A stretch of 64,000 nt of DNA from Altererythrobacter sp. H2 (GCF_035319885.1 NZ_CP141285.1:930001-994000); one strand, 5' to 3'; positions 1 to 8,442 are shown, counted from the first letter of the stretch. Translations and numbers: made by a program. The notes: generated from the letters alone by a model not told the origin.

Positions 1-337
1 GCAGCAGTAGGTCCATCGTCCGGTCCCAGTCAGCCGGTTCGACTTCGTGGATCTTGGCCCGCGCCCCGCCTGCGCCCGCGTTGTTGAAGACCACGTCGAT
101 CCCGCCGGTCTCGCTCCCGGCGCGGTCCATCAGCGCGCGGATGGCCTCGGTGCTGGTCACGTCGCAGTGCTGGAATCGGATTGCGCCGTCCGAGGCCGCT
201 GCCAGCGCCTCGCCTGCAGCGACATCGATGTCAGCCGCGTAAACGGTCGCACCATCGCGGGTGAACAGCTCAGCCGCTGCCTTGCCGATGCCGGACGCGG
301 CGCCGGTAATTACCACCGTCTTGCCTGAGAATCGCAT
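1..337 (-). CDS. SDR-family oxidoreductase, N-terminal part (cut by window edge)
   Basis: The visible 112 residues are the N-terminal half of a short-chain dehydrogenase/reductase. A TGAASGIG glycine-rich nucleotide-binding loop lies at about residues 11-18, an acidic residue after the second strand (AADID) suggests NAD(H) preference, and the NNAG motif is near residue 89. The catalytic Ser-Tyr-Lys residues would lie beyond the window start, so substrate and activity cannot be judged. The ATG at 337 is the first in-frame start and directly precedes the Rossmann strand, as is usual for the family. The gene diverges from an acyl-CoA dehydrogenase pair across a 189-bp region holding two related palindromic sites, so a role in acyl-CoA or beta-hydroxyacyl metabolism is plausible but inferred. 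Confidence 0.85.
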   Translation of the reverse strand, partial: MRFSGKTVVITGAASGIGKAAAELFTRDGATVYAADIDVAAGEALAAASDGAIRFQHCDVTSTEAIRALMDRAGSETGGIDVVFNNAGAGGARAKIHEVEPADWDRTMDLLL

Positions 338-385
338 TCCCGGCCTCTCCCTTGTTGTTTTGCCCCAGCTTAAGCGTGTTCCAGC

Positions 386-399
386 TTACGTCAACGTAA
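386..399. promoter_or_regulatory. Palindromic site TTACGT-CA-ACGTAA
   Basis: A perfect inverted repeat with 6-bp arms and a 2-bp spacer lies in the divergent region between the SDR gene and the acyl-CoA dehydrogenase pair. It has the symmetry of a dimeric repressor or activator site. Related sites occur at 465-480, 15043-15058 and 20571-20586, always beside acyl-CoA catabolism genes. It resembles sites reported for LiuR-type (MerR family) and TetR-type regulators of branched-chain or fatty acid degradation. The regulator is not identified in this window. Confidence 0.5.
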
Positions 400-464
400 C
401 ATAGCCTGACGCTACGGCATCCGCGCTCCCTCCGAACGTGCTTGCAGGACTCGGTCAAATCGCC

Positions 465-480
465 TTACGTTAGCGTCAAG
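465..480. promoter_or_regulatory. Imperfect second copy of the TTACGT-type site
   Basis: On the minus strand this reads CTTGACGCTAACGTAA, which matches the 386-399 site in its ACGTAA half and has two changes in the other half. It lies about 47-62 bp upstream of the chosen start at 527, a position suited to control of the acyl-CoA dehydrogenase operon. Two sites in one divergent promoter region would allow separate control of each side. Confidence 0.4.
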
Positions 481-526
481 CGGCCGGGAAAACCTGCGCC
501 GCATGTCTGCGAGAGGAGCTGCGACC

Positions 527-1708
527 ATGTCCGATCTGGAAACCTTCCGCGCTGAAACGCGCGCCTGGCTGGAGGCCAACTGCCCGCCTGAGATGCGCGA
601 ACCCGCGCGCGGCGAAGAGGACATATTCTGGGGCGGGCGCAACGCCACGTTCCAGAGCGAAGCGCAGAAGGCCTGGTTCGAAGCCTGCGTCGCCAAGGGC
701 TACACCGTTCCGGCCTGGCCCAAGGAATATGGCGGAGCAGGTCTCAATGCTGCCGAAGCCAAGGTGCTGCGCGAGGAAATGAACCGCATCAGCGCGCGCC
801 CGCCACTGTCGAGCTTCGGCATCTGGATGCTCGGCCCCGCGCTGCTCCACTTCGGGACCGAAGGTCAGAAGAAGCGTTTCCTGAGCGAGATCGCGCGCGG
901 CGAAATCCGCTGGTGTCAGGGCTATTCCGAGCCCGGCAGCGGCTCCGACCTGGTCTCGATGCAGACCTTCGGGGAAGATCGCGGCGATCACTGGGTGGTC
1001 AATGGCCAGAAGATCTGGACCAGTTATGCCGACAAGTGTGACTGGATTTTCTGCCTCGTCCGCACCGACAAGGGGAACAAGTACCAGGGCATCACCTTCA
1101 TGCTGTTCGACATGAGGACGCCCGGTGTCACCACCAAGCCGATCAAGCTGATCAGCGGCAACAGCCCGTTCTGCGAAACCTTCTTCGACAATGTCGCCGT
1201 GCCGAAATCCTATGGCGAGGACGTGCCCGGCTTCGTGGGCGAGATCAACCGCGGCTGGGATGTCGCCAAGTACCTGCTCGGCCACGAGCGCGAGATGATC
1301 TCCGGCGCAGGCGGCGGGGATCGGACAGCGGGCATCGGCGCGGCGATGCTGCGCCATGCCGGCGAGATCGACCCTCTGCTGCGCGCCGAGCTGGCGCTGT
1401 TCGATGTCGATGCGCTGGCCTACACCGCGATGGGCGAGAAGTTCCTTGACGAGATCAAGGTCGGCAAGGCCCATCCGGCCCAGCCGAACATGATGAAGTA
1501 CGTCGGGACCGAGCTCAACAAGCGGCGCCACGAACTGATGATGAGTGCGGGCGGATCGCGCAGCCTGGAGTGGGACAGCGAGGAAACACGCGGCGGCAAG
1601 CCGGCGCGTGACTGGCTGCGGACCAAGGCAAACTCGATCGAGGGCGGCACCAGCGAGGTCATGCTCAACGTCATTTCCAAACGCATTCTCGACCTGCCGG
1701 GAGCCTGA
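527..1708 (+). CDS. Acyl-CoA dehydrogenase family protein (first of a pair)
   Basis: A FAD-dependent acyl-CoA dehydrogenase of 393 residues. The middle domain holds the substrate/FAD segment WCQGYSEPGSGSDL and the WVVNGQKIWTS stretch, and the C-terminal four-helix domain ends with SIEGGTSEVMLNVISKRIL. The ATG at 527 is preferred over the in-frame ATG at 503 because a GAGAGGAG ribosome-binding site sits just before 527. The stop is followed three bases later by a second acyl-CoA dehydrogenase. Adjacent unequal pairs like this often form heteromeric enzymes acting on CoA esters of bulky acids, such as steroid side chains or dicarboxylates; that assignment is inferred. At the position of the medium-chain enzyme's catalytic Glu the sequence has Gly, so the base must lie elsewhere or in the partner. 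Confidence 0.9.
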   Translation: MSDLETFRAETRAWLEANCPPEMREPARGEEDIFWGGRNATFQSEAQKAWFEACVAKGYTVPAWPKEYGGAGLNAAEAKVLREEMNRISARPPLSSFGIWMLGPALLHFGTEGQKKRFLSEIARGEIRWCQGYSEPGSGSDLVSMQTFGEDRGDHWVVNGQKIWTSYADKCDWIFCLVRTDKGNKYQGITFMLFDMRTPGVTTKPIKLISGNSPFCETFFDNVAVPKSYGEDVPGFVGEINRGWDVAKYLLGHEREMISGAGGGDRTAGIGAAMLRHAGEIDPLLRAELALFDVDALAYTAMGEKFLDEIKVGKAHPAQPNMMKYVGTELNKRRHELMMSAGGSRSLEWDSEETRGGKPARDWLRTKANSIEGGTSEVMLNVISKRILDLPGA

Positions 1709-1711
1709 ATC

Positions 1712-2851
1712 ATGGCACTGTATCACAATGACGACCAGGCGATGCTGGCCGAAACCGCCAGCCAGTTCATGGCCGAGGAAGGCAGCATCGGGAAACAGCT
1801 GCGCCACTGGCGCGACCGTGAATGCAAGGACGGGTTCGGCCATGCGCTGTGGAAGCAGATGGCGGAAATGGGCTTCACCGGCATCCTCGTCGGCGAGGAA
1901 GACGGCGGCATGGGCATGGGCCATGTCGAGGCCGGAATCGTGCTCGAGGAAATCGGCCGCAACCTCACCCCCTCGCCCTTCCTGACCAGCGCTGTGCTGG
2001 CGGCGACCGCGCTCAAGCACGGCTCTGCCGACCTCAAGGGTCGTTATCTCCCCGGCCTGCTGTCGGGCGACAGCGTGTTCGCCGTGGCGATTGACGAAGG
2101 TGCGAAGCATCGGCCCGAACGGATCAGGACCCGCGCCGAGAAATCGGGCAACGGTTTCCGTCTTTCCGGGCAGAAGGACTTCGTGATCCACGGGGCCAGT
2201 GCCGATATGCTGGTGGTTGCGGCGCGCACTTCGGGCAGCGATGACGATGCAGATGGCATTACCCTGTTCGCCGTACCCAGGGACGCGGCGGGCATGAGCC
2301 ACGACGCCGTGCGGCTGGTCGACAGTTCGATGGCGACCCACACCAGGTTCGACAGCGTCGAGCTGGATGGTGATGCCGTGATCGGCGAAGTCGATGGCGG
2401 GCGTGAAGTGCTGGGTGCCGTGCTGATGGCCGGGCGCATCGGCGCGGCGGCCGAGGGCGTGGGCGTGGCCAGCGGGGCGATGGACATGACGGTCGATTAC
2501 CTCAAGCAGCGCAAGCAGTTCGGCAAGCTGATCGGCGAGTTCCAGGCGCTGCAGCACCGCGCCGCGCACCTTTATTCCGAAGTCGAGATCGCCCGCGCGA
2601 TCACCATCAAGGCGGCCCAGCTGCTGGATGGTGGCAGTGAGCGGGCTGACCTGATGACTTCGGTCGCCAAGGCCAAGGTCTCCAAGGCTGCCAGCCTCGC
2701 GGTCAAGGAAGGGGTGCAGATGCACGGCGGTATCGGCATGACCGACGAATACGACGTGGGCCTCTACATGAAGCGCGATCGTGCGCTGCAGGAGTTCCTC
2801 GGTGACCTCTATTACCACGCCGATCGCGTGGCCAAGCTGAGCGGATATTGA
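1712..2851 (+). CDS. Acyl-CoA dehydrogenase family protein (second of a pair)
   Basis: The protein has 379 residues with the general acyl-CoA dehydrogenase plan: an N-terminal helical domain, a weaker middle domain (the usual CYCMTEP-like segment is replaced by FAVAIDEGAKHRPERI), and a C-terminal helical domain with LKQRKQFGKLIGEFQALQHR and QMHGGIGMTDEYDVGLYMKR. The C-terminal end carries RALQEFLGD in place of the usual GGT motif. This divergence in active-site segments fits the non-catalytic or structural half of a heteromeric enzyme with the gene just upstream. The two genes are three bases apart and surely co-transcribed. The substrate is unknown. Confidence 0.88.
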   Translation: MALYHNDDQAMLAETASQFMAEEGSIGKQLRHWRDRECKDGFGHALWKQMAEMGFTGILVGEEDGGMGMGHVEAGIVLEEIGRNLTPSPFLTSAVLAATALKHGSADLKGRYLPGLLSGDSVFAVAIDEGAKHRPERIRTRAEKSGNGFRLSGQKDFVIHGASADMLVVAARTSGSDDDADGITLFAVPRDAAGMSHDAVRLVDSSMATHTRFDSVELDGDAVIGEVDGGREVLGAVLMAGRIGAAAEGVGVASGAMDMTVDYLKQRKQFGKLIGEFQALQHRAAHLYSEVEIARAITIKAAQLLDGGSERADLMTSVAKAKVSKAASLAVKEGVQMHGGIGMTDEYDVGLYMKRDRALQEFLGDLYYHADRVAKLSGY

Positions 2852-2853
2852 TT

Positions 2854-3663
2854 ATGGACCTGCATTCCCTGTTCAACCTCGACGGGCGCGTTGCGCTGGT
2901 GACCGGCGGCAGCCGGGGTATTGGCCGGATGTTCGTCGAAGGTCTGCTCGCCGCCGGATGCGCCCGGGTCTATATCTCCGCCCGCAAGGTGGAGCAGATG
3001 GAAGAGACCATCGCGCATTTTGGTGCCGATAGGGTCATCGGTATCCCCGCCGATCTCAGCCAGATGGACGGGATGCAGCATCTGGCGGACGAGATCGCCA
3101 GGCGCGAAAGCAAGCTCGACATCCTGATCAACAACGCGGGTGCCGCCTGGGGCCAGCCGTTCCTCGAGTTCAGCGAGGCAGGCTGGCACCGGACAATGGA
3201 CCTCAACGTCAAGACGCCGTTCTTCCTGACCCAGAAGCTCCATCCGCTCTTGGTTGCGGCGGCCAGCCCCGGGCGGCCTGCCAAGGTGATCCACGTCTCC
3301 TCGATTGACGGACAGCGGATCAACCCGTGGGAAACCTACGCTTATCAGGCGAGCAAGGCGGGCCTGATCCAGCTGACCCGGCGGATGGCGGCACGGCTGA
3401 TTGAAGACAACATCGTTGTCACCTCGATCGCCCCGGGGGCATTCCCCAGCGAGATGAACAAGGCGGCCAAGAACGCCCCCGATGCCAGTGCGGCAGGCAT
3501 TCCCGCCAAGCGGATCGGGGTGGCGGAAGACATGGCCGCGGCTGCAATCTACCTTGCCAGCCGCGCCGGTGACTACGTCGTCGGTGATACGCTGACGGTC
3601 GACGGCGGCGTGGTCAACGCCTACCTGCCGAGCCACTTCGCCGATCCCGGCGGCAAGGGCTGA
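2854..3663 (+). CDS. SDR-family oxidoreductase
   Basis: A complete short-chain dehydrogenase of about 269 residues. It shows TGGSRGIGR (nucleotide loop, residues about 17-25), an Arg in SARK that suggests NADP(H), NNAG, the catalytic Ser in HVSSID, and YAYQASKAG holding the catalytic Tyr and Lys. A TTG at 2848 overlaps the preceding stop codon, but the ATG at 2854 gives the expected N-terminus. It is the third gene of an operon with two acyl-CoA dehydrogenases, so oxidation of a hydroxyacyl-CoA intermediate is a reasonable inference. A strong hairpin terminator follows. Confidence 0.88.
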   Translation: MDLHSLFNLDGRVALVTGGSRGIGRMFVEGLLAAGCARVYISARKVEQMEETIAHFGADRVIGIPADLSQMDGMQHLADEIARRESKLDILINNAGAAWGQPFLEFSEAGWHRTMDLNVKTPFFLTQKLHPLLVAAASPGRPAKVIHVSSIDGQRINPWETYAYQASKAGLIQLTRRMAARLIEDNIVVTSIAPGAFPSEMNKAAKNAPDASAAGIPAKRIGVAEDMAAAAIYLASRAGDYVVGDTLTVDGGVVNAYLPSHFADPGGKG

Positions 3664-3700
3664 CGCGCAGCTGCGCAGCCGACTGACTATCCGGACTACG

Positions 3701-3725
3701 AAAAGCCCCGCGATGCGGGGCTTTT
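3701..3725 (+). terminator. Rho-independent terminator after the SDR operon
   Basis: The stem AAAAGCCCCGC / GCGGGGCTTTT closes a very short loop and ends in a T run. It lies 38 bases past the SDR stop and before the ars operator, so it insulates the acyl-CoA operon from the arsenic operon. The A-run on the left makes it potentially bidirectional. Confidence 0.85.
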
Positions 3726-3772
3726 CTATGGGGCGCGGCTGAAGCCGCCAAAGCCTACTTGACGGCACGCGG

Positions 3773-3812
3773 GCATTCCCATAATTCGACAATTATCGAA
3801 TCATGGGAATGC
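3773..3812. promoter_or_regulatory. Nested palindrome, probable ArsR operator
   Basis: Outer arms GCATTCCCAT (3773-3782) and ATGGGAATGC (3803-3812) are perfectly complementary. Inner arms ATTCGA (3784-3789) and TCGAAT (3796-3801) are also perfect. Only one base pair between the two arm sets is mismatched, and the loop is CAATTA. The element ends five bases before the arsR start, so it covers the arsR translation initiation region and probably the promoter. ArsR repressors bind such dyads and leave when As(III) binds. The unusual length might also allow an mRNA hairpin that affects arsR translation. Confidence 0.65.
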
Positions 3813-3816
3813 ACGA

Positions 3817-4155
3817 ATGGAACCAGCCATTGTCATCAAAGCACTCGGTGCGCTGGCGCAGGAGCACCGGCTGGCGGTGTTCCGCCTGCTGGTCCAGGCG
3901 GGCGACAGTGGGCTGGCGGCCGGGGTCCTGGCCGAAAAGCTTGACGTGCCCGCTTCTTCGATGAGCTTCCACCTCGCCCAGCTCGCCAACGCCGGCTTGG
4001 TCACTCAGCGGCGCGAAAGCCGCTCGATCATCTACTCGGCGGACTACGCCGCCATGAACCGCCTGATGGGTTACCTCATGGAAAACTGCTGCGGCGGGGT
4101 GGCCTGCGATGGCGAACTGGAACTGCAAGACCATCCGAAACGGGAGACTGCCTGA
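3817..4155 (+). CDS. arsR: ArsR/SmtB-family As(III)-responsive repressor
   Basis: A 112-residue winged-helix repressor. The recognition helix region is LDVPASSMSFHLAQLANAGLV (split here: LDVPASSMSFHL, then AQLANAGLV; residues 42-62), followed by the wing RRESRSIIYS. It lacks the classical ELCVCDL metal box. Instead it has a C-terminal cysteine cluster, C91, C92 and C97 (CCGGVAC), like the alternative As(III) site described for Acidithiobacillus ferrooxidans ArsR. It heads the operon arsR-arsI-arsC-acr3 and overlaps arsI by one base (TGATG). The palindrome just upstream is its likely autoregulatory operator. Confidence 0.9.
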   Translation: MEPAIVIKALGALAQEHRLAVFRLLVQAGDSGLAAGVLAEKLDVPASSMSFHLAQLANAGLVTQRRESRSIIYSADYAAMNRLMGYLMENCCGGVACDGELELQDHPKRETA

Positions 4156-4625
4156 TGAAACGCTTCCATGTCCATGTCGGCGTGACCGACCTTGATCGTT
4201 CAATCGCCTTCTATGCGAATCTGTTCGGCGCCGAACCCGCCGTGGTGAAGTCCGATTATGCCAAGTGGATGCTGGAGGACCCGCGCATCAACTTTGCAAT
4301 CTCCATGCACGAAGATGCGGCCAAGGGCATCGAGCATGTCGGCCTGCAGGTCGAAGATCAGGCCGAACTGGCCGAAGTCTACGCCCGCCTCAAGGCCGCC
4401 GACGGCCCGGTGCTGGAGGAAGGCGCGACCACCTGCTGCTATGCGAAATCGGAAAAGAGCTGGATCGCCGATCCTGACGGCGTGGTCTGGGAAGCCTTCC
4501 TGACCGAAGGCGGCAGCACGACCTACGGCGGCAGCCCGGATCTGGCCCAGCTGGCTTCGGCCAATGCTGCCAACGGTGCGTGCTGCGTGCCGCAAGCGGC
4601 CTCCGCACCTGCTACCTGCTGCTGA
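4155..4625 (+). CDS. arsI: ArsI/CadI-family VOC metalloprotein (probable C-As lyase)
   Basis: A 156-residue vicinal-oxygen-chelate (glyoxalase-like) protein. ArsI is a non-haem iron dioxygenase that cleaves the carbon-arsenic bond of trivalent methyl- and aromatic arsenicals. Residues that fit the ArsI active site are visible: H5 near the start, H61 in IEHVG, E113 in VWEAF as metal ligands, and the vicinal cysteine pair C94-C95 in TTCCYA that binds the arsenical. The C-terminus has two further Cys-Cys pairs (ACC near 143, TCC at the end), which may add thiolate binding. It is coupled to arsR by a TGATG overlap. CadI-type cadmium proteins are similar, but the arsenic context favours ArsI. Confidence 0.88.
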   Translation: MKRFHVHVGVTDLDRSIAFYANLFGAEPAVVKSDYAKWMLEDPRINFAISMHEDAAKGIEHVGLQVEDQAELAEVYARLKAADGPVLEEGATTCCYAKSEKSWIADPDGVVWEAFLTEGGSTTYGGSPDLAQLASANAANGACCVPQAASAPATCC

Positions 4626-4633
4626 GATTTGCC

Positions 4634-5134
4634 ATGACCGAAAGACCGCTCAATGCGCTGTTCCTGTGCACCGGCAACTCTGCCCGCTCGATTCTGGGTG
4701 AAGCAATCCTGAACCATGATGGCGCAGGCCGCTTCCGGGCTTTCAGCGCCGGCAGCAATCCCACCGGCGCGGTCAATCCCTGGGCAATCCACACCCTGAA
4801 GACCCTCGGCTATCCGGTCGACGGGTATCGTTCGAAGAACTGGCACGAATTCGCTGACGGCCCGGAATTCGACCTGATCTTCACCGTCTGTGACAGCGCG
4901 GCGGCGGAAACCTGTCCGGTCTGGCCGGGGCGGCCAACCTCGGCGCACTGGGGCATTCCCGACCCCGCGGCGGTGGAAGGGAGCGACGCGGAAAAAGCAG
5001 CCGCCTTCCTCGATGCCTTCCGCATGATGAAGCGGCGGATCGACCTGCTCCTTGCGCTTCCGCTTGCCAGCCTCGAAGAACTCGCATTACGCGACAGGCT
5101 GCAAGCGATCGGGCGGGAGGCAGACGCACAATGA
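4634..5134 (+). CDS. arsC: Arsenate reductase, low-molecular-weight phosphatase type
   Basis: A 166-residue cytoplasmic enzyme that reduces As(V) to As(III). The P-loop LCTGNSARS holds the nucleophile C12 and the R18 anion-binding residue. Two further cysteines, C86 (TVCDSA) and C94 (ETCPVW), fit the redox relay of the thioredoxin-coupled family. The start at 4634 gives a protein that begins just before the P-loop, as in homologues; a longer reading from 4580 would run through the end of arsI. The product As(III) is exported by the next gene, which overlaps it by four bases (ATGA). Confidence 0.92.
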   Translation: MTERPLNALFLCTGNSARSILGEAILNHDGAGRFRAFSAGSNPTGAVNPWAIHTLKTLGYPVDGYRSKNWHEFADGPEFDLIFTVCDSAAAETCPVWPGRPTSAHWGIPDPAAVEGSDAEKAAAFLDAFRMMKRRIDLLLALPLASLEELALRDRLQAIGREADAQ

Positions 5135-6201
5135 CCAGTTCCACGGCTGCCGCCGAGGCCCGCGCTGCCGGGCTTGGCCTGTTCGAGAAATGGCTGTCCG
5201 TCTGGGTCGGGGCGGCGATCCTCGCGGGTCTGGCGCTGGGCAATCTGGTGCCCGGCCTGTTTGGCGCGCTGGCCGCGCTCGAATATGCCTCGGTCAACCT
5301 GGTGGTTGCGGTGCTGATCTGGGCAATGATCTTCCCGATGATGGTCGCGGTCGATTTCGGCGCGGTCCGGCGGGTGGGTGATAAGCCGAGGGGGCTGGTC
5401 ATTACGTTGGTGGTCAACTGGCTGATCAAGCCGTTCACCATGGCGGCGCTGGGCGTGCTGTTTTTCGAAGTGGTGTTCGCCGACCTGATCGAGCCGGCCG
5501 ATGCCCAGCAGTACATCGCCGGGCTGATCCTGCTCGGCGCGGCACCCTGCACTGCGATGGTGTTCGTCTGGTCGCAGATGACCAAGGGCGACCCGGCCTA
5601 TACCCTGGTGCAGGTGGCGGCGAACGACCTGATCATGATCGTCGCCTTCGCGCCGATTGTTGCGCTGCTGCTCGGGGTGACGGACATTGCGGTGCCGTGG
5701 GAAACGCTGCTGCTGTCGGTCGCGCTCTATGTGGTCGTGCCGCTGCTCGTCGGAGCCCTTGTGCGCAGCCGCCTGCTCGCCGGTCATGGCGGCAATGTCG
5801 AGGCAGTGACTGCCTTCACCGCGCGCATGAAGCCGCTCTCGGTCATCGGCCTGCTGCTGACGGTGCTGCTGCTGTTCGGGTTCCAGGCGGAAACCATTGT
5901 CGAACGCCCGCTGCTGATTGCGCTGATCGCGGTGCCGATCATCGTCCAGAGCTATGGCATCTTCTTCATCGCCTATGGCTGGGCCAAGGTGTGGCAGGTG
6001 CCGCACGCGGTTGCCGCGCCATGTGCGCTGATTGGCACGTCCAACTTCTTTGAACTGGCAGTAGCGGTTGCCATCAGCCTGTTCGGACTGGGCAGCGGCG
6101 CGGCACTGGCGACGGTGGTGGGCGTGCTGGTGGAGGTGCCGGTGATGCTGACGCTGGTGGCCATCGCCAACCGGACCCGGGGCAGCTTCGCGAGCGACTG
6201 A
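5131..6201 (+). CDS. acr3: ACR3-family arsenite efflux transporter
   Basis: A 356-residue inner-membrane protein with about ten hydrophobic segments. The ACR3 hallmark cysteine is C140 in [13 protein letters not shown] (fourth segment), where As(III) is thought to be handled, and the late [11 protein letters not shown] segment is also typical. It belongs to the bile/arsenite/riboflavin transporter superfamily, which is distinct from ArsB. Export of arsenite is driven by the proton motive force. The gene starts inside the arsC stop codon and ends the operon, five bases from the convergent gmk. Confidence 0.93.
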   Translation: MTSSTAAAEARAAGLGLFEKWLSVWVGAAILAGLALGNLVPGLFGALAALEYASVNLVVAVLIWAMIFPMMVAVDFGAVRRVGDKPRGLVITLVVNWLIKPFTMAALGVLFFEVVFADLIEPADAQQYIAGLILLGAAPCTAMVFVWSQMTKGDPAYTLVQVAANDLIMIVAFAPIVALLLGVTDIAVPWETLLLSVALYVVVPLLVGALVRSRLLAGHGGNVEAVTAFTARMKPLSVIGLLLTVLLLFGFQAETIVERPLLIALIAVPIIVQSYGIFFIAYGWAKVWQVPHAVAAPCALIGTSNFFELAVAVAISLFGLGSGAALATVVGVLVEVPVMLTLVAIANRTRGSFASD

Positions 6202-6206
6202 CCCGT

Positions 6207-6845
6207 CTAACCCATCAGTTCGCGCACGAACGGGATGAGGCCGGTCTGGCGCTGGCGCTTCATCCGCTCGGCGGCGAGGATCTGCTGCACCTTGCCGAAG
6301 CAGGCCTGCACATTGTCGTTGATCACCACGTAGTCATAGGCGTCCCAGTGGCTGATCTCGGCGCGGGCGCGCTCCATCCGGGCGTTGATCACGTCCTGGC
6401 TGTCCTGCGCGCGGCCTTCGAGGCGGCGGCGCAGTTCGTCGATGCTGGGGGGGAGGAGAAACACCCGGACCACGTCCTGCTGGTCCTTCTGGTAGAGCTG
6501 CTGGGTGCCCTGCCAGTCAATGTCGAACAGGAAGTCCTGCCCTTCCTTCAGCGCGGCACGGACGCGGGCCTTGGGGGTGCCGTAGCGGTGACCGAACACG
6601 TGCGCCCACTCGTAGAAGTCGTCTTCCTCGACCATCCGGTCGAAGTCGGCATCGCTGACGAAGTGGTAGTGGACCCCGTTTTCCTCGCCGGGGCGCATCG
6701 GGCGGGTGGTGCAGGATACGGAGAGTTTGATCTCGCTGTCCGCCTCCAGCAGCATCCGGCTGATTGTGGTCTTGCCTGCGCCCGAGGGCGAGGAGAGGAT
6801 GAACATCAGGCCCCTGCGGGCAAGCGTGGTGTGCAGGCCGGTCAT
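6207..6845 (-). CDS. gmk: Guanylate kinase
   Basis: A 212-residue cytoplasmic enzyme converting GMP and ATP to GDP and ADP. The P-loop SSPSGAGKTT lies at residues 18-27, followed by the GMP-binding segment SCTTRPMRPGEENGVHYHF and by EWAHVFGHRYGTP. The sequence LFDIDWQG forms the second nucleotide motif. Length and motif order match the family. It is a single housekeeping gene, convergent with acr3 and apparently separate from the aldehyde dehydrogenase gene 78 bases upstream. Confidence 0.95.
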   Translation of the reverse strand: MTGLHTTLARRGLMFILSSPSGAGKTTISRMLLEADSEIKLSVSCTTRPMRPGEENGVHYHFVSDADFDRMVEEDDFYEWAHVFGHRYGTPKARVRAALKEGQDFLFDIDWQGTQQLYQKDQQDVVRVFLLPPSIDELRRRLEGRAQDSQDVINARMERARAEISHWDAYDYVVINDNVQACFGKVQQILAAERMKRQRQTGLIPFVRELMG

Positions 6846-6923
6846 GCCCGCTCATGCGCCGGGACGAGTGCGGAAATCAAGGGGGCGCTGCCTGTTTCTG
6901 ATCAGGCAGCCCCCTTGGCATTA

Positions 6924-8345
6924 TCAGACCGCGGCGTTCTTCTTCACCGTGATGACCTGCGGGTAGGTGAATTCCTTCAGCCCCTCGATCCCGTATTCGG
7001 CGCCGAAGCCGGACTGCTTGTGCCCGCCGAACGGTGCAAAGGGCGAGAGGTGGAGGAATTCGTTGATCCACACCGTGCCGGTTTCGAGCTGCTCGGCGAT
7101 CTTCACGCCGCGCTCGACATCCTTGGTCCAGACCGCACCGGCCAGACCGTATTCGGAGTTGTTGGCGCGTGCGATCACTTCCTCGTCGGTGCTGAACTTC
7201 ATCAGCGGCATGACCGGGCCGAACTGCTCCTCGGCCACGATCCGGGCATCTTCCGGCGGGTTGTCGAGAATGGTGATCGGCACGTAGTAGCCCGAGCCCG
7301 AGGGATCGACCTCGCCGCCGACCAGGAAGTTGTAGCCGTTGTCCTTGGCGTCCTGGATCAGCTCGCACACGCGGTCGAACTGCTTCTTGTTCTGGATCGG
7401 GCCCACGGCCGTACCCTGCTGCGCGCCGTCGCCGACTTTCACGCCCTTGGCATATTCGGCAATCGCCTTGCTCAGGTCGTCATAGATGTCCTCGTGGATG
7501 TAGATCCGCTTGGCGGCGACGCAGATCTGCCCGGCATTGGTGAAGCTGGACCAGAACAGCTGCTCTGCCACCTTCTCCACGTCGGCATCGGGCAGCACGA
7601 TCGAGGCGTCGTTACCGCCCAGTTCGAGCGTGATCCGCTTCAGGTCCTTGCTCGCGCCTTCCATGATCTTCTTCCCCGTCGCAGTGGAGCCGGTGAAGGT
7701 GATCTTGTCGATATCCGGGTGGCTGGTGATCAGCGGGCCGAGGCTGTCTTCGCCGGTGATCACGTTGACGACGCCGGCGGGTGCGGCGTCCTTGATCAGC
7801 TCGGCCAGGCGCAGGGTGGTCAGCGGGGTGAAGGGCGAGGGCTTGAGCACGATGGTGCAGCCGCTCAGCATGGCAGGCGCAATCTTCTGCATCGCCATCA
7901 TCACCGGGAAGTTCCACGGCACGATGCCGCCAACCACGCCCACCGGCACGCGGCGGGTGCGGCTGAGGCGCTGGTCGCTGTCTTCGTTCACCACTTCGTC
8001 AAGGTTCAGGGTCGACTGGGCCCCGGCCATCATCGAGGCGCCGATGATTTCGCCCATGGCTTGGCTGTGCGGCTTGCCCTGTTCGGCGGTGAGCAGGCGG
8101 TGCAGCTCGTCAGCGTTTTCCTTGATGATCGCGGAGATCTTCTGGATCGCGGCGCGGCGTTCCTCGACCGGGGTCTTCGACCAGGTCTTGAAGGCGCGGC
8201 GGGCTGCGGCGACGGCGCGGTCCAGCTCGTCCTTGCCGCAGGCGGGCACGCGGCCGATTACTTCCTCGTTGGCAGGATTGACGACATCGAGCCACTGGCC
8301 GTTGTCGACCATCTCACCGTCGATCAGGGTGCGGTAGTCAGTCAT
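6924..8345 (-). CDS. NAD(P)-dependent aldehyde dehydrogenase
   Basis: A 473-residue aldehyde dehydrogenase superfamily enzyme. It shows the cofactor segment PWNFP (residues 143-147), KPSPFTP near 168, FTGSTATG near 217-224, the general base E241 in LELGG and the catalytic nucleophile C275 in FTNAGQICVA. The start at 8345 is preceded by GGAGAG and removes an unsupported N-terminal extension. It resembles broad betaine-aldehyde, vanillin or succinate-semialdehyde type dehydrogenases; the substrate cannot be read from the sequence. Its neighbours do not suggest a pathway beyond acyl-CoA and aldehyde oxidation. Confidence 0.92.
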   Translation of the reverse strand: MTDYRTLIDGEMVDNGQWLDVVNPANEEVIGRVPACGKDELDRAVAAARRAFKTWSKTPVEERRAAIQKISAIIKENADELHRLLTAEQGKPHSQAMGEIIGASMMAGAQSTLNLDEVVNEDSDQRLSRTRRVPVGVVGGIVPWNFPVMMAMQKIAPAMLSGCTIVLKPSPFTPLTTLRLAELIKDAAPAGVVNVITGEDSLGPLITSHPDIDKITFTGSTATGKKIMEGASKDLKRITLELGGNDASIVLPDADVEKVAEQLFWSSFTNAGQICVAAKRIYIHEDIYDDLSKAIAEYAKGVKVGDGAQQGTAVGPIQNKKQFDRVCELIQDAKDNGYNFLVGGEVDPSGSGYYVPITILDNPPEDARIVAEEQFGPVMPLMKFSTDEEVIARANNSEYGLAGAVWTKDVERGVKIAEQLETGTVWINEFLHLSPFAPFGGHKQSGFGAEYGIEGLKEFTYPQVITVKKNAAV

Positions 8346-8442
8346 CAGGTTCTCTCCCGGGAATAGTGCGCGATTCTCGCGCTGGTTTGTGGGGCAATCG
8401 ATAGCACGATGAAACTGGTTATTATAGAGGATGGTTGCGGGG

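Noticed and set aside
476-2818. A 780-codon minus-strand open frame
   Set aside because: It is a shadow of the two acyl-CoA dehydrogenase genes. Its product has no motifs and biased composition.
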